Shown: positions 58,172 through 64,000 of the stretch, piece by piece
Numbering within the stretch: position 1 is the first letter of the stretch
Layout of the letters: each line of letters opens with the position of its first letter
From: a bacterium UBP14_UBA6098
GTDB lineage: Bacteria; UBP14; UBA6098
Reading direction: 5' to 3'
DNA: 64,000 bases
Assembly (NCBI GenBank): GCA_002428525.1
Contig: DIWU01000026.1
Span: 1-64,000 of the forward strand
The notes under the pieces: generated by a model
The model's input: the letters and a program-made list of their open reading frames with translations, nothing else
Database searches by the model: none
Told to the model about the DNA's origin: nothing
Program-made: the position numbers and the translations under genes

Positions 58172-59587
58172 ATGCCCGATATTCGCCTCGAACAGAAGCT
58201 CTCGCTGAAGCAGGTTTTGACCCCGCAACTGATTCAAAGCCTGCAACTTCTGCAGATCCCGAAATTGGAGCTCGAAACCGAGCTTCGAGCGGAACTGGAG
58301 CAGAATCCTGTTCTCGATATTGTGGAGGAAGAACCGATCCATGAGGACGAGCGGACGAGCGAGCAGGAGATCGACCGCGATTTGGACGACTGGGATAAGT
58401 TCGCCGACGGTCTGAGCCTCTATGGGACACAGCTTCCCGAGAACGATCCCGACGCCGAGGAGATCGATCCCTATTTCGGGGTGAGCAACGAGCAGACGCT
58501 CAATGCGCACCTTATCGAGCAACTGTGTATCGCGGTGAAAACGCAACGCGGATATGAGATCGGCGAATTCATCATCGGCAACCTCGACGAGCGGGGCTTT
58601 TTGCCATTGAGCGACGAGGAACTCGCGGAAGCGCTCATCGCGGACGGGGTTGTCGAGAATCCGGGGCTTGAAGAGATAGCCTTGCTTGTTTCGATTATAC
58701 AGAGCTTTTCGCCCTCGGGAATTGCGGCGCGCGACCTTCGGGAATGCTTCCTGATTCAGTTGGCCGACCGCGGCAAAGAGGGCACGACGGCTTGGCGAAT
58801 CGTCCACGACTTCTTCCCCGAGCTGACCTCGAAGAACCTTCCGCAACTCGCCGATCTTCTCGACGCGACTATCGCGGAGCTCGAGGAGGCGATGAAGATA
58901 CTCGGCGGGTTGAGCTTCTCCCCCGGCGCGGATTTTTCGGGGGTTTCCGTCGGAAGGATAGACCCCGATCTTATCGTCGAAAAGATTCAGGGGCGATGGA
59001 CTGTGCGATACAACGGCGCGGGGATTCCCGAGCTGAGGATAAACAACACCTATCGCTCGATGCTCAAAAACCGTGACAGCCTCGATCGCGAGACCAAGCG
59101 CTTCCTTTCGAAAAAATTGAATTCCGCGCAGTGGTGGATCAAGGCCCTCGGCCAGCGCAAAGACACTATGGTTCGGACGATGCGGGCGATTTTGCACCAC
59201 CAGTTCGCCTTCTTCGAGCAGGGGCCGACGAACCTGCTTCCGCTTAAGATGGAGGAGATCGCCGAGGAGGTGGATGTCCATCCGGCGACTATCAGCCGAG
59301 TGGTTCGGGACAAGTATGTCCAGACGCCCTTCGGGATTTACGCGCTGAGGCACTTCTTCGGCGGCGGCCTCGCCACGGACACCGGCGAGGATATCGCCAC
59401 GAACAATGTTAAGACGATAATCAAGGGGATTATCGAGGAGGAGGACACCGCCAAGCCCTTGGCCGACCAAAAGATCACCGAGATGCTCAACGAGCGCGGA
59501 ATCCAGATCGCCAGAAGGACTGTGGCCAAGTATCGCGAGGAGTTGGGGGTTCCAACCGCAAGAATGAGGAAAAAGAAGAGAAGATGA
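58172..59587 (+). CDS. rpoN: RNA polymerase sigma-54 factor RpoN
   Basis: A 471-residue sigma-54. Region I is the Gln-rich LEQKLSLKQVLTPQLIQSLQLLQIPKLELETEL, followed by an acidic linker. The core-binding domain contains SPSGIAARDLRECFLIQL, the HTH region has LKMEEIAEEVDVHPATISRVVRDKYVQTP, and the C-terminal RpoN box reads ARRTVAKYREELGVP. Sigma-54 needs an activator ATPase; none is in the window. It follows lptB by one base. lptB-rpoN-hpf order is shared with E. coli. Confidence 0.97.
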   Translation: MPDIRLEQKLSLKQVLTPQLIQSLQLLQIPKLELETELRAELEQNPVLDIVEEEPIHEDERTSEQEIDRDLDDWDKFADGLSLYGTQLPENDPDAEEIDPYFGVSNEQTLNAHLIEQLCIAVKTQRGYEIGEFIIGNLDERGFLPLSDEELAEALIADGVVENPGLEEIALLVSIIQSFSPSGIAARDLRECFLIQLADRGKEGTTAWRIVHDFFPELTSKNLPQLADLLDATIAELEEAMKILGGLSFSPGADFSGVSVGRIDPDLIVEKIQGRWTVRYNGAGIPELRINNTYRSMLKNRDSLDRETKRFLSKKLNSAQWWIKALGQRKDTMVRTMRAILHHQFAFFEQGPTNLLPLKMEEIAEEVDVHPATISRVVRDKYVQTPFGIYALRHFFGGGLATDTGEDIATNNVKTIIKGIIEEEDTAKPLADQKITEMLNERGIQIARRTVAKYREELGVPTARMRKKKRR

Positions 59588-60459
59588 GTATAACTAAGCC
59601 AAAATGGTTCGTTAGAGAGATTCGTTCGACCGAGGATGGCAAGGTTGTGAGGCGCCTGCTCGATTCGCTCGAGCTGAACACTGTCTGCAGGGAGGCAAAT
59701 TGCCCCAACCGCAATCTTTGCTATAACGACGGGACGGCGACCTTTCTCATTATGGGGAAACACTGCACGCGCGGATGCCGTTTTTGTAATATCGAACACG
59801 GCGAGCCTGAACCGTTGGACCCGACCGAGCCGAAGCGCCTCGCGGAGGCCGCGGCGGGGATGACGCTCGAGCATGTTGTCATCACCTCGGTGACCAGAGA
59901 CGACCTCGCCGACGGCGGCGCCGGCCATTTCGCCGAGACTGTCGAATCGGTTCGTCGAGCTTTACCCTCGGCGTCTATCGAGGTTCTGATTCCGGATTTA
60001 GGGGGCTCGGCCGAGGCCCTAGAGGTCGTGCTCCGATCGGCTCCGGATATAATGAATCACAACATCGAGACGGTCGAAGAGCTATATCCCGCTGTTCGCC
60101 TTGGCGCCGACTACGGCCGTTCGCTGGGGGTTTTAGAGCGCTCCTCGAAAAGCGGTTTCATCACGAAGAGTGGAATGATGCTCGGTCTCGGCGAGGATTA
60201 CGGCCAGATCGAGAGGGCTTTCGAGGACCTTGCCGATGCAGGGATTAATATATTGACACTGGGGCAATACCTTGCCCCGACGAAGAATCACTTCCCCGTT
60301 AAACGCTATCTTCCGCCGGAGGAATTCGACTCGATAGCGGTGATGGCCCGGAAATACGGCATCGAAGAGGTTGTAGCCGGGCCGCTGGTTAGAAGTTCAT
60401 TCCGCGCCAAGGAGGCGTTCGGGAAAGTGCTCGAAATTAAAAGACTCACCAATGTTTAA
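59584..60459 (+). CDS. lipA: Lipoyl synthase LipA
   Basis: A 291-residue radical SAM enzyme that inserts two sulfurs into octanoyl-protein. It has the auxiliary cluster motif CREANCPNRNLC, the radical SAM motif CTRGCRFC and the late LVRSSFRAKEAF serine motif, as well as TSVTRDDLADGGAGHFA and NHNIETV. Length and motifs are standard. Its ATG overlaps the rpoN stop by 4 bases. No lipB lies next to it. Confidence 0.97.
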   Translation: MSITKPKWFVREIRSTEDGKVVRRLLDSLELNTVCREANCPNRNLCYNDGTATFLIMGKHCTRGCRFCNIEHGEPEPLDPTEPKRLAEAAAGMTLEHVVITSVTRDDLADGGAGHFAETVESVRRALPSASIEVLIPDLGGSAEALEVVLRSAPDIMNHNIETVEELYPAVRLGADYGRSLGVLERSSKSGFITKSGMMLGLGEDYGQIERAFEDLADAGINILTLGQYLAPTKNHFPVKRYLPPEEFDSIAVMARKYGIEEVVAGPLVRSSFRAKEAFGKVLEIKRLTNV

Positions 60460-60474
60460 CTAAGGAGGAGACCG

Positions 60475-60834
60475 ATGGAGTTCCGTATCACCGGCAGACA
60501 TTTGGATCTAACCACGGAGATCAAGGACTACGCAGAATCCGCTGTTTCAACCCTAACACGCTATTTCGATAAGATAATCGACTCGCACCTCGTTCTCGAG
60601 ATCGAGAAGCACAGGAAACGGGCGGAGCTTACGCTCGGTGTTTATGGCCAGCAGTTGATATCGCGAGCCGAGACGGACGATTTATATATCAGCATCGACG
60701 AGGCTGTTGACAAGATGCAGAGGCAACTTAAGAAATATAACGAAAAATTCAAAGAGCATCGCGGCCTGAGCGAGGAAGAGAAGATCAACCTCGCGGCTAA
60801 GATTCAGGATGAATTCATCGAAGGGCAACAGTAG
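60475..60834 (+). CDS. hpf: Ribosome hibernation promoting factor (short form)
   Basis: 119 residues of the HPF/YfiA family: MEFRITGRHLDLTTEIKDYAE, FDKIIDSHLVLEIEKHRKRAELTL, and DDLYISIDEAVDKMQRQLKKY. It binds the 30S subunit in the channel of mRNA and tRNA in resting cells. There is no long-form C-terminal dimerisation domain. An AAGGAGGAG ribosome site precedes the ATG. Confidence 0.95.
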   Translation: MEFRITGRHLDLTTEIKDYAESAVSTLTRYFDKIIDSHLVLEIEKHRKRAELTLGVYGQQLISRAETDDLYISIDEAVDKMQRQLKKYNEKFKEHRGLSEEEKINLAAKIQDEFIEGQQ

Positions 60835-60840
60835 GCTTTA

Positions 60841-61809
60841 ATGGGCGAGATGACTGTCAACCGCTTCTTCGAACAGAAGAAGGAGAAGTTAATGCTCTCG
60901 CTGGTTGCCGGCGAATCCGGCCTCGGAAGACGAATTCTGAGGCCGGTAGTCCAGCGGCCGGCTTTTCTTTTGGCGGGATACATCGAGGGGTTCGCCGAAA
61001 AGAGGCTTCAAATCCTCGGGAAATCGGAGATGGCCTTCCTCGACAGCCGACCGCCCGAGGAGGCGGAGGCCAGTTTCGCGAGGCTGGCGGATTTCCCTAT
61101 TCCGGGCGTGATAATCTCGCGCGGAATGCATCCGCAGGATTATATGATCCGAATTGCGGATGATAAGGGTCTTCCGCTTATTGTTTCCGGTTTGAGCACC
61201 GACGAGCTTTTCAACCAGATCACGGTTTACTTGGATCTTTGTTTCTCGCCGCAGATCACTATCCATGCGACGATGATGGATGTTTACGGTGTAGGCATTT
61301 TATACACCGGTCCGGCGGGTATCGGTAAATCCGAATGCGCGCTCGATCTTGTCGAGCGTGGTCACAGGCTCATCGCCGACGATGTTGTCACGCTTCGAAG
61401 GCATGCGGGGCAGGTTCTGATCGCCACCGGATCGCCGGAGGCCGGGCATCATATCGAGATTCGGGGGGTCGGTATCGTCGATATCGAGCGTTTGTTCGGT
61501 GTTCGTGCGATACGAATCCAGAAGCGAGTCGAGCTGGAGGTTCATCTCGAGCTTTGGGACGATATTAAGGATTACGAGCGACTCGGCCTCGAGGACACGA
61601 ATACGACCTACCTCGGGGTTCAAATTCCGAAGCTGACCGTGCCGATCTCGCCGGGGAAGAATATTACCGCGATCAGCGAGGTGGTGGCGATGAACCATAT
61701 GCTGAAGGTTTACGGCCATCATCCGGCTAGGGAGTTCGTGGCGCGCCTTCAGGAGATGATGAAGCGAAAAGAAAACCTTAACCAGTATCTCGAGTCTGAC
61801 TTCGAGTAG
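60841..61809 (+). CDS. hprK: HPr kinase/phosphorylase
   Basis: 322 residues. The N-terminal domain has RRILRPVVQRPAFLLAGY, and the kinase domain has the P-loop TGPAGIGKSECALDLVERGH followed by RLIADDVV. The HprK signature is EIRGVGIVDIERLFGVRAI, and the end has LKVYGHHPAREF. HprK phosphorylates HPr on Ser-46 in response to fructose-bisphosphate and ATP. The usual ptsH/ptsI genes are not in the window. In many Gram-negatives hprK replaces ptsN in the rpoN-hpf cluster, as here. Confidence 0.95.
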   Translation: MGEMTVNRFFEQKKEKLMLSLVAGESGLGRRILRPVVQRPAFLLAGYIEGFAEKRLQILGKSEMAFLDSRPPEEAEASFARLADFPIPGVIISRGMHPQDYMIRIADDKGLPLIVSGLSTDELFNQITVYLDLCFSPQITIHATMMDVYGVGILYTGPAGIGKSECALDLVERGHRLIADDVVTLRRHAGQVLIATGSPEAGHHIEIRGVGIVDIERLFGVRAIRIQKRVELEVHLELWDDIKDYERLGLEDTNTTYLGVQIPKLTVPISPGKNITAISEVVAMNHMLKVYGHHPAREFVARLQEMMKRKENLNQYLESDFE

Positions 61810-61841
61810 CGGCGATTAGCTGGTTTGTAAGACTGAGATCG

Positions 61842-62636
61842 ATGAAAGGCTCGATTATTTCGAGGTTTTATTTTTATATTTTCTTCGTTTTATATCTCGG
61901 GATGTTTGCGACCGCGACGCTTGGGGCCTCTATTTCCGCGACCGGCGGCGCGGAGCTTTTGGGTGTCCCGCTTGGCAGGGATTCGCTTTATGAGACCTCG
62001 ATTGCCGGTATCAACTCATCCGACGAGCAAGCTACATTTAGGATAAGCATAGCCCCGAACGAAGAGCGGTTTTACGAGCCTCTACGTGAATTGGACTGGC
62101 TTATCCCCTTTCCGGACACGGTCTCTGCCGCGCCCGGGGGCCGAACGCCGGCGGTAGCGCTTATCACGAGATTCCCTGACGACCAGTATTTGCGCAATCG
62201 AAGATTTTCCGCGTCGGCTATAGTTCAGCAGGCGGCGGAGGGCATGATCTCTTTGGGTGTGGCTCTGAAGATTCGTATCGAGACGGAGTCGAGCCGCGAG
62301 ATCCCCGAGGTTATATATCCGAAGAGGCTGTCGCTTTTCCCTGCCGGTCTCGAGATGCGGGAGGATATCGATTCGGTATGGTTGGTCAACGCCTCGGAGA
62401 CTACCGACACAGTGGAGGTTTATTGGTCTAAAAGCCTTTCGAGGAGGGTTAATTCCGGCGAAGTTAAAATTTTTAAAAAAATATTCTTGTGGGAATTACC
62501 TGCGGATATTATATTTTTGGAACCGGGTCAGGGCGAATGGCTTTTTATCTCAAAAAAGGAAAAAGATTTTGTTTTGAAAGGTTATATTGTTTGCATTGGA
62601 AAAAAGAATTCGTTATATTGTAGGATAGGGGATTAA
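61842..62636 (+). CDS. Exported protein of unknown function
   Basis: 264 residues with a signal sequence (about 9-29, FYFYIFFVLYLGMFATATLGA). The mature part has ATGGAELLGVPLGRDSLYETS and further strand-rich sequence such as FRISIAPNEERFYEP and IETESSREIPEVIYPKRLSL, with VWLVNASETTDTVEVYW later. The strand pattern resembles an Ig-like or pilus-chaperone-like fold, but I see no clear family. It starts 33 bases after hprK. Its 3' end becomes AT-rich and lysine-rich. The next gene follows after 18 bases. Confidence 0.6.
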   Translation: MKGSIISRFYFYIFFVLYLGMFATATLGASISATGGAELLGVPLGRDSLYETSIAGINSSDEQATFRISIAPNEERFYEPLRELDWLIPFPDTVSAAPGGRTPAVALITRFPDDQYLRNRRFSASAIVQQAAEGMISLGVALKIRIETESSREIPEVIYPKRLSLFPAGLEMREDIDSVWLVNASETTDTVEVYWSKSLSRRVNSGEVKIFKKIFLWELPADIIFLEPGQGEWLFISKKEKDFVLKGYIVCIGKKNSLYCRIGD

Positions 62637-62654
62637 TTTAACAGTAATAAACGG

Positions 62655-63374
62655 GTGAGTGTGAACCCTATGATTGAAATCAAGTTAAGACAACTAGTTA
62701 TTGTTCTGATATTGACTCTATCCACACTGCTCTTCAGCGCCAGTCAGCGCTTGGGCACGAGCGAGGATTTCTCGATGTTGACCACCGATCCGAGCGGCGG
62801 CGGCCCGGGCGATCCGGGATTTGTTTACAGTGTTTTCTCGATGTGCCCGCTTCGCTTGGAGCTGATAGACCCCACGGACACGGTTTGGAATGTCAACTAC
62901 GGCTCGGCGTGCTGGGGCTGTTATGCTATGAACGACACGGGGTTCGCGTTCAGGAACACCGGTTGTATCGGCGCGAATATCAAGCTCGCGGTCGAGTGCG
63001 ATGTTTGGAAAACGAGCACGGTTCCACCGCCGCTTCCGGGACACAACAAATTCCTCCTTTGGGCGTTGGCGGTCCCCTCTTGGCACGGTGCATACCATAT
63101 TGACAATTTTTGGTTGGACTACGACACAAACCGCACGGTCTGTTTGGTGGATTCAGTTCCCAATTATCAAAAAATAACTACGAATAGGTTTTATAATCCA
63201 GCGGCAGATTACATCCCTTGGCTTGTCCCCCCGATGGACGCCACAGGGATGAATCTCCATCCGGGCAGAAATTTTATATTATTGCTCTTGCTTCAAAGCC
63301 CGAACTCGATCGACTCTGAAGATACAAACGCAACGATTATCCTCCATGTCGTCGCAGAGCCGATAGGAGGTTGA
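62655..63374 (+). CDS. Exported protein of unknown function, cysteine-containing
   Basis: 239 residues from a GTG (or 234 from the ATG at 62670), with the signal segment LRQLVIVLILTLSTLLFSAS. The mature part is acidic and aromatic and has YGSACWGCYAMND plus further cysteines at FSMCPL and NTGCIG, which may form disulfides. I do not recognise the family. The following gene (63513) also encodes an exported protein with a similar organisation (proline-rich start, then a folded aromatic domain), so the two may be related. Confidence 0.55.
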   Translation: MSVNPMIEIKLRQLVIVLILTLSTLLFSASQRLGTSEDFSMLTTDPSGGGPGDPGFVYSVFSMCPLRLELIDPTDTVWNVNYGSACWGCYAMNDTGFAFRNTGCIGANIKLAVECDVWKTSTVPPPLPGHNKFLLWALAVPSWHGAYHIDNFWLDYDTNRTVCLVDSVPNYQKITTNRFYNPAADYIPWLVPPMDATGMNLHPGRNFILLLLLQSPNSIDSEDTNATIILHVVAEPIGG

Positions 63375-63417
63375 TACAAAATTTTTTTCATTATTGATAA
63401 ATATTACTTGACTGAAG

Positions 63418-63446
63418 AAATCATTGGTCTTATTTTATTAAAAAGA
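63418..63446 (+). promoter_or_regulatory. Promoter of the last, partial gene
   Basis: TTGACT (63418-63423), a 17-base spacer and TATTTT (63441-63446); transcription near 63453, about 60 bases before the ATG at 63513. An AAAGGAGG ribosome site lies at 63495-63502. Confidence 0.5.
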
Positions 63447-63512
63447 TGGGGATATTATAAAGTATAAGAAATATCTATATATCCTTGCCACCTTAAAGGA
63501 GGTCTTAGAGGT

Positions 63513-64000
63513 ATGAAAGCCATGAGAAAGATTTGGGCAATAACATTAGTAGCTATTGCGCTCTTATGCGCGATTCCTGCTATCGCACAAGTGGCTGTGA
63601 GGGAAGTCATGGATACGAGAACCGAGACTCCGGTCACTCCAAGCCGTCCCGATGTTACGCCGCTCGATTCGAGGCCGAGCGCACCGGTTGTTATGCCGGC
63701 TGAAGCCGCGGCTCCTGTTCGCGCCTTCTTCGATGGAGGTGGCGATCCGGTTCCACCGATTCCCGGCTCGGCCATGGACACCGATTCCCGCGACATCTAT
63801 ATTTATGTCACTCTTCTGGCCCCGGACGGCCCCCCGCCCCCGGATTTCACGGGAGAAAATGGGATAATCTCGAAGAACTGCACACCGGGAACTCAGAATG
63901 TCGAATTCAAGGCCGACCTCGGCCCTGTCGGTTACTACGGTGATTATTTCAATGTGTATCGTGATACGATTCCCTTGTTCTTTATGTCTCAGCTTCGGAC
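63513..64000 (+). CDS. Exported protein of unknown function, 3' end outside the window
   Basis: A frame open from the ATG at 63513 to the window edge (about 162 codons). The signal peptide is MRKIWAITLVAIALLCAIPAIAQ, preceded by MKA; cleavage is likely after AIA-Q. A proline-, threonine- and alanine-rich segment follows (TPVTPSRPDVTPLDSRPSAP), then FFDGGGDPVPPIPGSAMD and a folded-looking region with DIYIYVTLLAPDGPPPPDF and GYYGDYFNVYRDTIPLFFM. It has its own promoter and a strong ribosome site. The function cannot be assigned from this part. Confidence 0.75.
   Translation, partial: MKAMRKIWAITLVAIALLCAIPAIAQVAVREVMDTRTETPVTPSRPDVTPLDSRPSAPVVMPAEAAAPVRAFFDGGGDPVPPIPGSAMDTDSRDIYIYVTLLAPDGPPPPDFTGENGIISKNCTPGTQNVEFKADLGPVGYYGDYFNVYRDTIPLFFMSQLR

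Noticed and set aside
58160..59470. 436-codon reverse-strand frame opposite rpoN
   Set aside because: The plus strand encodes a full sigma-54 with all motifs; the reverse frame has no recognisable content.

Overview
The window looks like chromosomal DNA (roughly mid-50s % GC by eye) from an uncultured Gram-negative, two-membrane bacterium of the FCB group or a neighbouring candidate phylum (Cloacimonadota, WOR-3, Zixibacteria and similar are plausible; nothing here fixes the phylum). The evidence for two membranes is a run of LPS genes (kdsC, an LpxL-type acyltransferase, lptC, lptB), a TonB-dependent receptor and several outer-membrane barrels. The FCB hint is a set of secreted proteins ending in a 'PNPFN ... 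G-Y' sorting-type tail, two of them cysteine-protease-like (C10 and C25), plus a DUF3078 protein. MurE carries the DNPR motif of meso-diaminopimelate-adding enzymes, and a DapL-like aminotransferase lies in the same window.

Layout. 1-6924 (minus): the start of a B12-dependent ribonucleotide reductase with NrdR-like boxes, then a four-gene unit made of a small membrane protein, a fused double ECF-type ATPase, a periplasmic propeller-like protein and a very large outer-membrane barrel. 7035-24550 (minus): a complete, tightly overlapping dcw division/cell-wall operon, mraZ-rsmH-ftsL-ftsI-murE-murF-(small orf)-mraY-murD-ftsW-murG-murC-murB-ftsQ-ftsA-ftsZ. It has a consensus promoter in front of mraZ and a strong terminator after ftsZ, and it contains no ddl. 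24984-30262 (plus): a glycolytic operon (a phosphofructokinase with PPi-type residues, a lipoprotein, gap, pgk, tpiA), then secG and tRNA-Leu(GAG), closed by a terminator. 30334-30590: a dead transposase scrap. 30702-33976 (minus): free methionine sulfoxide reductase and a secreted C10 protease. 34223-40665 (plus): a five-PAS hybrid histidine kinase, a thioredoxin-like protein, a duplicated lamin-tail protein and the CCA-adding enzyme. 40100-42050: an AT-rich island holding the 3' half of cca and a capA-like gene. 42031-48792: an outer-membrane protein, the aminotransferase, DUF3078, mscL, a frameshifted glycosyltransferase and a TonB-dependent receptor. 49250-54352 (plus): a lipoprotein and a giant C25-like protein. 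54520-61809 (plus): a HELGH membrane protein, then kdsC-lpxL and lptC-lptB-rpoN-lipA-hpf-hprK. 61842-64000: three exported proteins of unknown function, the last running off the edge.

The most striking unexplained structure is a pair of intergenic elements (48973-49115 and 55131-55286). Both are bounded by the same perfect 12-bp inverted repeat, GGGGGGCGTCGG. Both fold into the same four-way junction with essentially no unpaired base at the junction. The arm sequences differ completely between the copies, while the one large loop is partly conserved. I know of no described element with this form.
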